Assembly: GCA_023266115.1 (NCBI GenBank) | Contig: JAHFRU010000010.1 | Span: 40,775-104,774 of the forward strand | Length of the DNA: 64,000 bases | Source of the DNA: Gammaproteobacteria bacterium | GTDB lineage: Bacteria; Pseudomonadota; Gammaproteobacteria; VBWC01 | Reading direction: 5' to 3' | Shown: one piece after another, positions 29,544 to 38,819 of the stretch | How positions within the stretch are numbered: position 1 is the stretch's first letter | How the letters are laid out: each line of letters starts with the position of its first letter | Made by a program: the position numbers and the translations under genes | The notes under the pieces: model-generated | What the model was told of the DNA's origin: nothing | Database searches by the model: none | The model's input: the letters and a program-made list of their open reading frames with translations, nothing else

Positions 29544-30404
29544 TTATCCACCCTTGAGCAGATTTTCTATGGCGGTCACTTCTTTGCGGGCTTCGGTAAC
29601 CGCTGCCACGCTGGTGGCAGGGTCCAGTCCCAGTTTGGTGAAGGCCGGGATGTCGGACCAATCAAGCTCGGTCAGCACGTGCCTGGTGCCAAGGTAGCTG
29701 TGCAGGTTGGCCAGCAGCACGATATCGCAATAATCCGCCTGAGGGGCATGGTTACGATCCAGTTGCTCATGCTCGGCGGCGCAGGCGACCAGTTCCGGAG
29801 AAAAGCGCCAGGCCAGTAATATCGACTTGCCTACCTGGGCATGCATTTTCTTGATAACGCCGAACAGCAGTTCATCGTTTTCCAGCAGCTCGGGTTCTTC
29901 TTCGGCGTAAGCAAAGATCGGTAGCACGCCGATGTCATGAATCAGACCGCCAAGCATGGCTTCTTCGGGACTTAGTTTGGTATACCGGCGCGCCAACACA
30001 TTGCTGATGGCTGCAACAGTGACGTTGTGTGACCAGAGGCTCTCCAGATGCCTGCGCGCCAGCTCGTTTGCGCCGGACTGGTACAGTTGTTCCATAACCA
30101 GCGCGCTGACGAGACTACGCACCAGCTTGATGCCGAGGCGGGTGATCGCGCCCTGCACCGTATCGAATGGCTGCCGGCCGCGATACAGCGGGCTATTCGC
30201 GACCTGCATAAGGCGGACAGACACTGCGGCATCGGCGTTGATGACCTTGGCCATTTCGCGATTTGACGCGTCCGCACTTTCGACAACATTACGAACCTTC
30301 ATCGCAATTTCCGGCAGCATTGGCAACGGCAAGTGGTTGCGCTTGAGATCGTCAGCGATCTGGCTGAGGAATTTCTGTTCGAGTTTATGTGGGTTTTTAT
30401 CCAT
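29544..30404 (-). CDS. HDOD-domain protein (first paralogue)
   Basis: A 286-residue HDOD-only protein. The N-terminal LPLPMLPEIAMKVRNVV segment, NADAAVSVRLMQVANSPLYRG and GLIHDIGVLPI fit the family closely. It is the most upstream HDOD gene of the cluster, starting 44 bases after ygfZ on the same strand, so it may be co-transcribed with ygfZ. Function is unknown; in other bacteria HDOD proteins affect biofilm and motility regulation. Confidence 0.88.
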   Translation of the reverse strand: MDKNPHKLEQKFLSQIADDLKRNHLPLPMLPEIAMKVRNVVESADASNREMAKVINADAAVSVRLMQVANSPLYRGRQPFDTVQGAITRLGIKLVRSLVSALVMEQLYQSGANELARRHLESLWSHNVTVAAISNVLARRYTKLSPEEAMLGGLIHDIGVLPIFAYAEEEPELLENDELLFGVIKKMHAQVGKSILLAWRFSPELVACAAEHEQLDRNHAPQADYCDIVLLANLHSYLGTRHVLTELDWSDIPAFTKLGLDPATSVAAVTEARKEVTAIENLLKGG

Positions 30405-30448
30405 GCGAACGGTCGGCGATGTTATCTAAGAGTGGTATTGTTACGTGT

Positions 30449-31492
30449 TCAGTTACCGGTCAATTCATATGGCAGCGAGAGCTCTTCGATTTGCGGACCA
30501 TCCTTGTCGTACAGATGCAGTGTGGTTCGCTCGAAACTCCCGATCGGCAGTACTGCCAGCAAATCCACTCCGGGTCCCGTTACCGATCGCTCCGCGGCGA
30601 CAATCGTGCCTGTTGCCGACTCCTCCGCGCCTTGCGCCGCAACGCCCGGGGGCGGCGGAACATCAATCCGGACATGCGCGTAATACATTCTTCTCTTGAT
30701 CTGTCCCCGATGCTGGGTGCGCGCCACGATCTCCTGACCAGGGAAACAACCTTTCTTGAAACTCACGCCCTGAATAAGGTCGAGATTAATCATCTGCGGC
30801 AAAAACATCTCCGTTGTTTCCGGATAGATTATCGGCGTTCCGGACTGAATGTTAAGCGCATCCCATACGGCGGCTCCGACGGGATCTGTCACCGATGTAT
30901 GGAGCGTCTTCCACAGCGCCTTGACGGATGCTACGTCGCCAATCAATTCGAATCGCGGTGTCCGGCCGGGTATCCGCAGGACGCGAATCGTGCCACAGTC
31001 CGTGACGTCACCGGGCCCTGCGGGAACCTCTGGCACTGCGGCGGCAAGCGCGATCGCGGCGTCAGGGCCAGCGTATCCGATGGCGATAAGATCAGGCGAT
31101 GAGTCGTCAAAACGCACATCGTCCCTGAGGACATAGGGCTTCAGGCGGCGGGTTAACAGACTGGTCATGGTGGATGGCAACAACAACATTACGCCGTCGC
31201 CGATATGCAGCAGCCGGAACGTGGCGATCAGACGGCCTTTCGGCGTGCAGTAACCGTTGAGTTGCGAACGATGGCGCGGCAGGCCGAGCACGTCGTTAAT
31301 AAATTGCTTGTGCAGGAACGACAGCGCGTCCGACCCGGATACGCGGATAAGACTGAAATGCGACAGGTCTGCCAGTATGTTTCGGGATCCGTTTCCGGCC
31401 AAATCGTCTTCGTGATCGCGAAAGGTCACTACCCGACCGTTCTCAATGATCGCTCCCTCATCCTTGAGGAATCGTTTCCATGTTTCATTCAT
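30449..31492 (-). CDS. ygfZ: Folate-binding protein YgfZ/CAF17 family
   Basis: Tetrahydrofolate-dependent factor that helps maintain Fe-S enzymes. The family motif KGCFPGQEIVAR is present (Cys near residue 240), as is the N-terminal GcvT-like fold with HFSLIRVSGSDALSFLHKQ. I chose ATG 31492 (MNETWK) because GAGAAG lies just upstream; an in-frame ATG at 31513 is the alternative and would add seven residues. It is divergent from the sdh operon, whose Fe-S subunit is a plausible client. Confidence 0.93.
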   Translation of the reverse strand: MNETWKRFLKDEGAIIENGRVVTFRDHEDDLAGNGSRNILADLSHFSLIRVSGSDALSFLHKQFINDVLGLPRHRSQLNGYCTPKGRLIATFRLLHIGDGVMLLLPSTMTSLLTRRLKPYVLRDDVRFDDSSPDLIAIGYAGPDAAIALAAAVPEVPAGPGDVTDCGTIRVLRIPGRTPRFELIGDVASVKALWKTLHTSVTDPVGAAVWDALNIQSGTPIIYPETTEMFLPQMINLDLIQGVSFKKGCFPGQEIVARTQHRGQIKRRMYYAHVRIDVPPPPGVAAQGAEESATGTIVAAERSVTGPGVDLLAVLPIGSFERTTLHLYDKDGPQIEELSLPYELTGN

Positions 31493-31522
31493 GACGGTTG
31501 CTTCTCGGCTCATCGCTGATTC

Positions 31523-31539
31523 ACTATACGACGTATAGT
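31523..31539. promoter_or_regulatory. Inverted repeat between ygfZ and sdhC
   Basis: ACTATAC-GAC-GTATAGT is a perfect 7-bp dyad with a 3-base spacer, placed in the divergent intergenic space. Its position suits an operator serving one or both genes. The symmetry is directly visible; the regulator is unknown. Confidence 0.4.
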
Positions 31540-31590
31540 TCGCATGGAAAGACTGGACGAATCATACAAGTTGGTTACACTAATAGCGAC

Positions 31591-31971
31591 ATGGCCAAGA
31601 CCAGAAACCGACCCGTATACCTGAACCTGTTTCAGATTCGCCTTCCGGCGACCGCAATCGTTTCCTTTGGCCACCGCGTCGCCGGCGTGTTGTTGTTTCT
31701 GATGATACCGGGGCTGATTTATCTGCTTGACCTGTCGCTGCGCGGGCCGGCCGGATATCAGCAGGCATTGTCGATTCTCGGTAGCGGCTGGTTTCGTCTG
31801 CCGGCAATCGTACTGATCTGGGCGTTCGTCCATCATTTCTTTGCGGGCATACGGTTTCTCCTGATCGATCTGGATATGGGTATTGACAAAGACGCCGCCC
31901 GCCGCAGTGCGTATCTGGTGCACGGCGCGACTCTCATTGTGTTGCTGGTTGTGGTGTTGAAGCAGTGGTGA
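31591..31971 (+). CDS. sdhC: Succinate dehydrogenase cytochrome b556 subunit
   Basis: Membrane anchor of complex II; 126 residues with three hydrophobic helices. The family start RPVYLNLFQIRLPATAIVSFGHRVAGVLL is clear (the Ser and His near the quinone and heme site are present), and a later FVHHFFAGIRFL carries the heme His. I chose ATG 31591, which gives this N-terminus; the frame is open upstream from 31498. It overlaps sdhD by four bases. Confidence 0.94.
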   Translation: MAKTRNRPVYLNLFQIRLPATAIVSFGHRVAGVLLFLMIPGLIYLLDLSLRGPAGYQQALSILGSGWFRLPAIVLIWAFVHHFFAGIRFLLIDLDMGIDKDAARRSAYLVHGATLIVLLVVVLKQW

Positions 31972-32306
31972 TATCGCGCTCGCAGGGATTAAAGGCGTGG
32001 CTGTTCCAGCGGCTGAGCGCGGTTTATATCGCCATTTTCATCATTGTTGCGGGGTTGCGGTTCGTGGTCCGGCCGCCTCAGTCATTCGAGCAATGGCACG
32101 GCTGGATAACAAGCCCGGTCATGATGATCGCGACCGCGATCTTTTTCTGGGCAGTGCTGATCCATGCCTGGGTGGGACTGCGCGATGTCATCATCGATTA
32201 CGTTAATGCGTTTGCTATTCGCTTCGTGTTGCTCGTACTGCTGGGACTGACGCTTGCCGGCCTCGGCGTATGGGTCGCTCGCCTATTGTTGACCGGAGCA
32301 CCATGA
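31968..32306 (+). CDS. sdhD: Succinate dehydrogenase membrane anchor subunit
   Basis: Second small anchor of complex II, 112 residues with three predicted helices. The LKAWLFQRLSAVYIAIFII start and the HAWVGLRDVIIDYV segment (quinone-site His and Asp) are typical of SdhD. The start is one of two adjacent GTG codons, 31965 or 31968, overlapping the sdhC stop. Its own stop overlaps the sdhA start (ATGA). Confidence 0.92.
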   Translation: MISRSQGLKAWLFQRLSAVYIAIFIIVAGLRFVVRPPQSFEQWHGWITSPVMMIATAIFFWAVLIHAWVGLRDVIIDYVNAFAIRFVLLVLLGLTLAGLGVWVARLLLTGAP

Positions 32307-34081
32307 GTCACGCCAACTACGGTATCGCCAAACATCGTTTTGATACGCTGGTCATCGGCGCCGGTGGTGGCGGGTTGCGCGCCGCGTTGCAGTTGGCGCA
32401 GGCTGAAGCCACGGTTGCGGTGGTTTCCAAGGTATTTCCGACGCGCTCCCATACTGTAGCCGCGCAGGGCGGAATGAATGCGGCGCTGGCCAATGTCTCG
32501 CCCGACAACTGGCACTGGCACATGTATGACACCGTCAAGGGCAGTGATTATCTGGGCGATCAGGACGCTATCGAATACATGTGCCGGGCGGCCTCGCGCC
32601 TGGTGATTGAACTGGAACACATGGGTGTGCCGTTTTCGCGGCTCGACAACGGCAAGATCTACCAGCGGCCGTTCGGCGGCCAGAGCCAGAATTTCGGAGG
32701 CGCCCAGGCGGCGCGAACCTGCGCCGCAGCGGACCGCACCGGTCACGCGATACTGCATTCACTGTATCAGCAGAACATCCGCGCGAAGACGCATTTTTTC
32801 GACGAATTCTTTGCCGTAGACCTGTTGCTCGATGACGAGGGCTATGTATTGGGCGCGCTGGTCCTCGAGATCGAAACCGGCGAACCGCTGATCATCGAGG
32901 CGAAAACCACGCTGCTGGCGACCGGCGGTGTCGGGCAGTTATTCCGCACCAACACGAATGCGGCGATCAATACCGGAGACGGCATGGGCATGGCGCTGCG
33001 AGCCGGCATTCCGGTGCAGGACATGGAATTTTTCCAGTTTCATCCGACCGGAATCGCGGGCAAAGGGATGTTGATGTCGGAGGGCGCGCGCGGCGAGGGC
33101 GGCTATCTGATCAACAAGGATGGCGAGCGGTTCATGGAGCGGTACGCGCCGCAGGCCAAGGATCTTGCCAGTCGCGACGTAGTCAGCAGGGCAATTGCGA
33201 CCGAGGTGCGTGAAGGCCGTGGTTGTGGTGAAAAAGGCGACTACGTGCTGCTCAAGCTCGACCATCTGGACCCCGAGGTGATTATGAAGCGCCTGCCGGG
33301 AATACGTGATATGGCGATGACATTTGCCCATGTCGATCCGATCGAGAAGCCGATCCCGGTTTTCCCGACGGCGCACTACACGATGGGCGGCATTCCGACG
33401 GACCGGTTCGGTCAGGTCGTGGTGCCGGTGAATCAGGGCACGGCGGAACCGGTGCCGGGCCTGTATGCCGTCGGCGAGTGTGCCTGCGTATCGGTTCACG
33501 GCGCGAATCGTCTGGGCGGCAATTCACTGCTGGATATCGTGGTGTTCGGACGCGCGGCAGGCAACAAGATTACCGAATATTTGGGCGAGAGCCGCTACCA
33601 CCGGCCGATGGGGCGGCAATACGTCGACAAGGCGCTCGGCCACCTCGCGCGCTGGGACAAGCGCGGCAAGGGTGAATCCATCGGCGCCCTGCGGGATGCC
33701 TTGCAGCGCACGATGGAACATTATTGCGGTGTTTTTCGTATCGAGAACGTGCTTGCCGAAGGGCTGGCAAAGGTGCTGGAGATAGAAAAGCGTCTGGAGG
33801 ACGCCCGCCTGCAGGATCACAGCAAGATTTTTAACACCGCCAGGATCGAGGCGCTTGAACTGGAAAACCTAGTGTCGCTGGCGGTGGCTACAGTAACGTC
33901 AGCGCTGGCGCGCCAGGAGAGCCGCGGCGCCCATACGCGCATCGATTATCCGGATCGTGATGACGAGCGCTGGCTGAAGCATACGTTGTTCTACCGCGAC
34001 GGGCGCCGGCTGGACTACAAACCCGTGACCACCAAGCCGCTAACCGTGGATAGCTTTCCGCCGAAACCGCGGGTGTACTGA
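32303..34081 (+). CDS. sdhA: Succinate dehydrogenase flavoprotein subunit
   Basis: Oxidises succinate to fumarate with covalently bound FAD; 592 residues. The FAD-binding start LVIGAGGGGLRAAL is visible. The His that binds FAD covalently lies in TRSHTVAAQGGMNAAL. The substrate site includes TAHYTMGGIPTD and NRLGGNSLLDIVVFGRAAG. The C-terminal DHTLF-like segment reads LKHTLFYRDG. It is part of sdhCDAB. Confidence 0.98.
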   Translation: MSHANYGIAKHRFDTLVIGAGGGGLRAALQLAQAEATVAVVSKVFPTRSHTVAAQGGMNAALANVSPDNWHWHMYDTVKGSDYLGDQDAIEYMCRAASRLVIELEHMGVPFSRLDNGKIYQRPFGGQSQNFGGAQAARTCAAADRTGHAILHSLYQQNIRAKTHFFDEFFAVDLLLDDEGYVLGALVLEIETGEPLIIEAKTTLLATGGVGQLFRTNTNAAINTGDGMGMALRAGIPVQDMEFFQFHPTGIAGKGMLMSEGARGEGGYLINKDGERFMERYAPQAKDLASRDVVSRAIATEVREGRGCGEKGDYVLLKLDHLDPEVIMKRLPGIRDMAMTFAHVDPIEKPIPVFPTAHYTMGGIPTDRFGQVVVPVNQGTAEPVPGLYAVGECACVSVHGANRLGGNSLLDIVVFGRAAGNKITEYLGESRYHRPMGRQYVDKALGHLARWDKRGKGESIGALRDALQRTMEHYCGVFRIENVLAEGLAKVLEIEKRLEDARLQDHSKIFNTARIEALELENLVSLAVATVTSALARQESRGAHTRIDYPDRDDERWLKHTLFYRDGRRLDYKPVTTKPLTVDSFPPKPRVY

Positions 34082-34099
34082 TCGCAGAAAGGAGCGTCC

Positions 34100-34795
34100 A
34101 TGCGTTTTTCGATTTATCGATACAATCCGGAGACTGACAAGGCGCCCTACATGCAGGATGTCGAGCTGACCGATATCCGCCCGGACATGATGTTGCTGGA
34201 TGCGCTGCGCGAGCTGAAAAAAAAAGACGAAACGCTGAGTTTCCGTTTTTCCTGCGGCGAGGGCGTGTGCGGGTCCGACGCGCTGAATATCAACGGCCGC
34301 AACGGTCTTAGCTGTATAACGCCGTTGGTATCGCTGGCCGAACCGATACAGGTCCGGCCGTTGCCGGGGATGCCGGTAATCCGCGACCTGGTGGTCGACC
34401 TTACCCAGTTTTATAAACATTACCGTTCGATCGAGCCGTACCTGATTGTTCATGACCCGGTGCCGGAGGAAGAGTTTTTGCAAACACCGGAACAGCGGGA
34501 AAAGCTCGACGGTCTGTATGAATGCATACTTTGCGGGGCCTGCTCGACGGCCTGTCCGTCATTCTGGTGGAACCCCGAACTGTTTCGAGGACCGGCCGCG
34601 CTGCTCCAGTCCTACCGCTTTCTGGCGGACAGCCGCGATCAGGCGACTGCCGATCGGCTGCAGGCCCTGGAAGGCCCGTACCGGCTGTTTCGCTGTCACA
34701 CGATCATGAACTGCGCGGAGGTCTGTCCGAAGGGTCTTAACCCCACCCGGGCGATCGGCGAGATAAAGAAACTGCTGCTGAAGCACATTATATAG
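34100..34795 (+). CDS. sdhB: Succinate dehydrogenase iron-sulfur subunit
   Basis: Carries the three Fe-S clusters that pass electrons from FAD to quinone; 231 residues. The [2Fe-2S] motif CGEGVCGSDALNING and the two ferredoxin-like motifs (CILCGACSTACP and CHTIMNCAEVCPKGLNP) are complete. Start ATG 34100 has AAAGGAG upstream. A run of nine A lies at 34217-34225 within the gene. The stop directly abuts the next start. Confidence 0.98.
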   Translation: MRFSIYRYNPETDKAPYMQDVELTDIRPDMMLLDALRELKKKDETLSFRFSCGEGVCGSDALNINGRNGLSCITPLVSLAEPIQVRPLPGMPVIRDLVVDLTQFYKHYRSIEPYLIVHDPVPEEEFLQTPEQREKLDGLYECILCGACSTACPSFWWNPELFRGPAALLQSYRFLADSRDQATADRLQALEGPYRLFRCHTIMNCAEVCPKGLNPTRAIGEIKKLLLKHII

Positions 34796-35098
34796 ATGGT
34801 CGCGGCGGCACGGCTGAACACAATGATAAAGGCAACAGGCGAGCAAAATCCGGAAGCAAGCGACGCGCAGCGCGCGCGATTGGCGTGGCAGTGCCGCAGG
34901 GGCATGAAGGAGCTTGATCTGTTGCTACAGTCTTTTCTGGATGCCCGCTTTGACGGGCTGTCGCGAAACGAGCGGCGCGCCTTCGACCTGTTGTTGCGTT
35001 ACCCTGATCCGGTGTTGCTCGAATATCTGATGGGCAGAATGGTCCCGGTCGACAGGGAGATGGCGGATGTCGTCCTCAAGATTCGGCGAAACGGTTGA
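34796..35098 (+). CDS. sdhE: FAD assembly factor SdhE
   Basis: Small protein that promotes attachment of FAD to SdhA. The family signature RRGMKELDLLL is present, followed by a helical segment NERRAFDLLLRYPDPVLLEYL. Length is 100 residues from ATG 34796, which adjoins the sdhB stop; an internal ATG at 34823 would give the more common shorter form. It overlaps the next gene by 32 bases. Confidence 0.92.
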   Translation: MVAAARLNTMIKATGEQNPEASDAQRARLAWQCRRGMKELDLLLQSFLDARFDGLSRNERRAFDLLLRYPDPVLLEYLMGRMVPVDREMADVVLKIRRNG

Positions 35099-35558
35099 TA
35101 TCCATATAGGTCCGTCGAAGATGCTCGGCGGTGCACTGATCGTGGGGCATGCCGGCGCGGTGGTTTTGCTCGGGGTGACGACATTTCCGTTCTGGGCGCA
35201 GTTGCTGATAGCCGCGGTAGTTCTGGTCAGCTTGTGGCATGCCTTTTCCCGCTACGTGATTTTGCGCGGCACCGACGCCATTACCGGTCTGCACTGCGAC
35301 AGTACCAATCAGTGGCGGGTGCGTTTCAGGGCCGGCCACTCCGTGCCGGCGACAATATTACCGGGCAGCTATGTCCATCCGTGGCTGGTGGTACTGAATC
35401 TACGGATTAACAAGCGCGGTCGGGGCCGGTCGTCGATACTATTGCCCGATAATATCGATGCGCAGGCGTTTCGTCGGCTGCGTGTTCGGTTACTGTTGGC
35501 GAAGGCGGATTTTACAACAGCACGGCCGGCGGCCATCTCAAAACCCGATGCCGCGTAG
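35067..35558 (+). CDS. YgfX-like membrane protein
   Basis: A 163-residue protein with two adjacent hydrophobic helices near residues 20-65, followed by a soluble domain: [30 protein letters not shown]. This two-helix plus short beta region layout, and its place right after sdhE, match YgfX/CptA. In E. coli the pair was proposed as a toxin-antitoxin system, but the sdh context argues more for a role linked to complex II. Its 3' end overlaps nadB on the opposite strand by 21 bases. Confidence 0.8.
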   Translation: MSSSRFGETVDIHIGPSKMLGGALIVGHAGAVVLLGVTTFPFWAQLLIAAVVLVSLWHAFSRYVILRGTDAITGLHCDSTNQWRVRFRAGHSVPATILPGSYVHPWLVVLNLRINKRGRGRSSILLPDNIDAQAFRRLRVRLLLAKADFTTARPAAISKPDAA

Positions 35559-37178
35559 TTTGGGTGCGGGCCCGGCCGCCAGGTGTGGCGCCAGCACGGT
35601 ATTTTGCGGCGGGTGAACGGCGTCGGATTCCGGAAAATCCAGCGTGTAGTGCAGGCCGCGGCTTTCGCGGCGCAGCATCGCGGACTGGATCACCAGGTCC
35701 GCCACCAGTGCCAGGTTGCGCAGCTCGACCAGGTTGTTGGTCACACGGAAGTTTCCATAATATTCGGATATTTCCTGCAACAGCAGATCGATACGGTGCT
35801 TGGCACGCTGCAGGCGTTTGTCGGTGCGCACGATGCCCACGTAGTCCCACATGAACCTGCGAATTTCGTCCCAGTTATGGGTGACGACGACTTCTTCATC
35901 CGAGTTCGTTACGCGGCTTTCGTCCCACGCCGGCAGCGACGGTGGAGCGGGCGCCGTAGCGATAGCCGCGCGGATATCGGTGGCAGCAGATTCCGCCATC
36001 ACCAGGCACTCGAGCAGTGAGTTGCTGGCCATGCGGTTGGCACCGTGCAGTCCGGTGCAGGCCGTCTCGCCAATCGCATAAAGGCCATCGATATCCGTCC
36101 GGCCCCGAATATCGGTTACCACGCCGCCACAGAAATAATGAGCCGCCGGCACTACTGGCAGCGGCTGGCGCGTCATATCGAATCCGAACTCGAGGCAACG
36201 CTGATAAATGGTGGGAAAGTGGCTTTTTATAAACTCGGCTGGTTTGTGACTGATATCCAGATAGACGCATTCCGCGCCGAGCCTTTTCATTTCATGGTCG
36301 ATGGTCCGCGCCACAATATCACGTGGGGCAAGTTCGCCACGTCGGTCAAATCTATCCATGAAACGGCTGCCGTCCGGCAATAGCAACCGGCCCCCTTCGC
36401 CGCGGACGGCCTCCGATATCAGGAACGACTTGGCCTGAGGGTGATATAGGCAGGTCGGATGAAATTGAATGAACTCCATATTGGCAACTCGACAGCCGGC
36501 CCGCCAGGCCATTGCGACACCGTCACCCGTGGATACGTCGGGATTGCTCGTATAGAGATACACCTTGCCTGCACCGCCGGTGGCAAGGACGACGAACCGG
36601 GCGCGAAATACGTCGACGCGGTCGTGCTCGCGATCAAGCACATAAACTCCGTGACACCGGTTGCTCGGCAGGCCAAGCTTCGCGCCCGTAATCAGGTCTA
36701 CCGCGATGTGGTATTCCAGCAACGTGATATTGGGATGGCTACGTGCCTGTTGCTCGAGCGTCGTTTCAATGGCGCGGCCGGTCGCGTCCGCCGCATGGAT
36801 GACCCGACGGTGGCTATGGCCGCCCTCGCGTGTCAAATGATAGCTGGCGGTTCCATCATGATGCTGCTCGCGCGTGAACGGAACATTGCGGTCGATAAGC
36901 CACTGGATCGCCTGCTTGCCTCGCTCGACGACGTAGCGAACGACTTGGGGGTCGCACAGCCCGGCACCGACTTCCATGGTATCGTCGACGTGGGATTCGA
37001 CCGAGTCTTCCTTGTCGAGAACGACGGAAATGCCACCCTGGGCGTATAGTGTTGCGCATTCGGTCAGGGGACCCTTGGCGACCACGGCGACGCGCAGAGA
37101 CTCAGCGAGCCGCAAGGCCAGGGTCAATCCGGCCGCGCCAGCGCCGATCACGATGACGTCATGTTCGTAACGGTTCAT
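35538..37178 (-). CDS. nadB: L-aspartate oxidase
   Basis: Flavoenzyme that oxidises aspartate to iminoaspartate in NAD synthesis; 546 residues. It is related to SdhA but distinct: [16 protein letters not shown] (FAD site), [15 protein letters not shown] where SdhA has its flavin His, [16 protein letters not shown], and a C-terminal [13 protein letters not shown] segment. It lies convergent to the sdh operon and divergent from rpoE. Confidence 0.97.
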   Translation of the reverse strand: MNRYEHDVIVIGAGAAGLTLALRLAESLRVAVVAKGPLTECATLYAQGGISVVLDKEDSVESHVDDTMEVGAGLCDPQVVRYVVERGKQAIQWLIDRNVPFTREQHHDGTASYHLTREGGHSHRRVIHAADATGRAIETTLEQQARSHPNITLLEYHIAVDLITGAKLGLPSNRCHGVYVLDREHDRVDVFRARFVVLATGGAGKVYLYTSNPDVSTGDGVAMAWRAGCRVANMEFIQFHPTCLYHPQAKSFLISEAVRGEGGRLLLPDGSRFMDRFDRRGELAPRDIVARTIDHEMKRLGAECVYLDISHKPAEFIKSHFPTIYQRCLEFGFDMTRQPLPVVPAAHYFCGGVVTDIRGRTDIDGLYAIGETACTGLHGANRMASNSLLECLVMAESAATDIRAAIATAPAPPSLPAWDESRVTNSDEEVVVTHNWDEIRRFMWDYVGIVRTDKRLQRAKHRIDLLLQEISEYYGNFRVTNNLVELRNLALVADLVIQSAMLRRESRGLHYTLDFPESDAVHPPQNTVLAPHLAAGPAPKLRGIGF

Positions 37179-37495
37179 AGTCGTCTAGGTCTTTTTAATT
37201 ACATACATTTTCAATCAGGAGCCCGGTGCGGCATAATGTGCCGGGCGCTCGCCGCCATCGTCGGCGATGCATAATGTATCCGAATTAACTATATAAGAAA
37301 CAAATACCTGTAATATTCTTATTGAGATCGTTGAGCCCCAGTTGTGATTCTGGCACCAGGCGCTGCCGGCGTGAGGGCGCACAGCTGCGCCCGCGCATAA
37401 ATTTAAAGAATGGCCGTTAGTGAACTATAGAACGCACAAATTGTCTAGGAAAAATAGAATCATGCACATTCTCGCCTGGATAAAGGAATACCTGT
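37179..37495 (+). other. Gene-free region between nadB and rpoE
   Basis: No gene is visible in these 317 bases. A GC-rich hairpin (GCCCGG with CCGGGC, 37221-37246) has no T-run and is not an obvious terminator. A probable sigma-E promoter for rpoE is listed separately at 37422-37449. Confidence 0.6.
37422..37449 (+). promoter_or_regulatory. Candidate sigma-E promoter of rpoE
   Basis: GAACTA (37422-37427) and TCTAGG (37444-37449) separated by 16 bases match the extracytoplasmic sigma-E pattern (GAACTT, 16-17 bases, TCTGA type). The predicted start lies about 40 bases before the rpoE ATG. RpoE autoregulation is well known in the class; the call here rests on sequence pattern only. Confidence 0.5.
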
Positions 37496-38071
37496 ATGGG
37501 CGAGAATAATATCGATCAGGACCTCGTTGAGCGCGCTCAACGAGGCGATAAGAAGGCGTTCGACATTCTGGTGCTGAAATACCAGAACAGGTTAATCAAG
37601 TTGATTGCGGGCTATATTCGAGATCCGGACGAGGTATTGGACGTGGCGCAGGAAGCCTTTATAAAGGCTTATCGCGCGCTGCCGAAATTCCGGGGTGACA
37701 GCGCATTTTACACCTGGATATACCGAATCGCGATTAATACCGCAAAAAATTATCTTGTTTCACAGGGTCGACGGCCGCCCGATTCTGACATCGAAGCGAG
37801 CGATGCTGCGCAGCTGGATAGCGGCGCAGAGCTTCGGGACACTGCCACGCCCGAGCACATAATGCTGCGAGACGAAATTGAGAAAACCGTGTTTGAGGCG
37901 ATTGAGCAGTTGCCGGACGACCTGCGCGCGGCCGTTACATTGCGCGAACTGGAAGGCCTGAGTTACGAGGAGATAGCCGAGGTTATGGGTTGCCCGATCG
38001 GGACCGTGAGATCGCGTATATTTCGCGCCCGGGAAGCGATTAACGAAAAACTTAAACCATTGTTGGATTAG
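37496..38071 (+). CDS. rpoE: RNA polymerase sigma factor RpoE (sigma-E/AlgU)
   Basis: Extracytoplasmic-function sigma factor of envelope stress, 191 residues. Region 2 (FDILVLKYQNRLIKLIAGYI, then DVAQEAFIKAYRALPKFRG) recognises -10 promoters; region 4 contains LEGLSYEEIAEVMGCPIGTV. It is followed by its anti-sigma factor and the rseB, rseC and mucD genes in the standard order. Confidence 0.97.
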   Translation: MGENNIDQDLVERAQRGDKKAFDILVLKYQNRLIKLIAGYIRDPDEVLDVAQEAFIKAYRALPKFRGDSAFYTWIYRIAINTAKNYLVSQGRRPPDSDIEASDAAQLDSGAELRDTATPEHIMLRDEIEKTVFEAIEQLPDDLRAAVTLRELEGLSYEEIAEVMGCPIGTVRSRIFRAREAINEKLKPLLD

Positions 38072-38094
38072 CCATTGTCTGGAGAGCAGTCATT

Positions 38095-38760
38095 ATGAAT
38101 GATCACCCGGAAGAAATGATTTCGATAATGCTGGATAGTGAACTTGACGCGGCCGAAACGGAAAAGGTCATTAGATCATTGGGCAGTAATCCCCGGTACC
38201 GATATCAATTGGAGCGCTATCAGTTAATCAGCGATACGATCAAGCACCAACTTCCTGATCTGCTGAATCATGATCTTGCGCTCCGCGTCACCCATGCAAT
38301 CGCCGACGAACAAGCACACAACATCAATGTCCGACAACTATCGGAACCGTTACACTCCGGTTGGCGCGTAACCGGTTTTGCGTTGGCGGCGTCGCTGGCA
38401 GCGATGGCGGTTATTGGTGTGCAATGGTACCAACCGGATTCATCATTGGCGCCGGAGCAACTGGCGTCTGCGACCGCCCCGGTAATGGCTCCCGCGACAG
38501 TGGAGTTTGGAACCTTGCCGCCAATATTGACAGCGGACGGTGTTCAACGGGTTTCCGCCGGTCAATCCGCGGTGCGATCGCCTGATGGGCTCGCTCAAGG
38601 GGTTTCCGGTGATGCGGCGCAATGGAAGGTGCTGAGTGCGGCCAGCAGACCCCGCCTGACCGAATATCTCATTAATCATAATGAATATTCCAGCGTCGTC
38701 CCGGTACGTGACGGGTTAATGCCTCAAGTCAGGGTTGTCGGTTATGACTCGGGAGAGTAG
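38095..38760 (+). CDS. rseA: Sigma-E anti-sigma factor RseA
   Basis: Membrane protein that holds RpoE inactive until cleaved by periplasmic proteases. The N-terminal sigma-binding domain starts EEMISIMLDSELDAAETEK. One hydrophobic helix (GFALAASLAAMAVIGV) crosses the membrane around residue 100. The periplasmic tail is less conserved. Length 221 residues is normal. Confidence 0.9.
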   Translation: MNDHPEEMISIMLDSELDAAETEKVIRSLGSNPRYRYQLERYQLISDTIKHQLPDLLNHDLALRVTHAIADEQAHNINVRQLSEPLHSGWRVTGFALAASLAAMAVIGVQWYQPDSSLAPEQLASATAPVMAPATVEFGTLPPILTADGVQRVSAGQSAVRSPDGLAQGVSGDAAQWKVLSAASRPRLTEYLINHNEYSSVVPVRDGLMPQVRVVGYDSGE

Positions 38761-38819
38761 CCGGTCGTTGTTCGATTATCTCACCACTAATACGGCAGCG
38801 GCTCGTCGAGGGTACGTTG

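Noticed and set aside
29237..29551. 104-codon minus-strand ORF between HDOD genes
   Set aside because: Overlaps the end of the preceding HDOD gene, no ribosome site, no domain, basic low-information composition.
34796..35558. sdhE-ygfX as a toxin-antitoxin pair
   Set aside because: The pair was once proposed as such in E. coli, but its place inside the sdh operon and the RGMKELD motif indicate FAD assembly.
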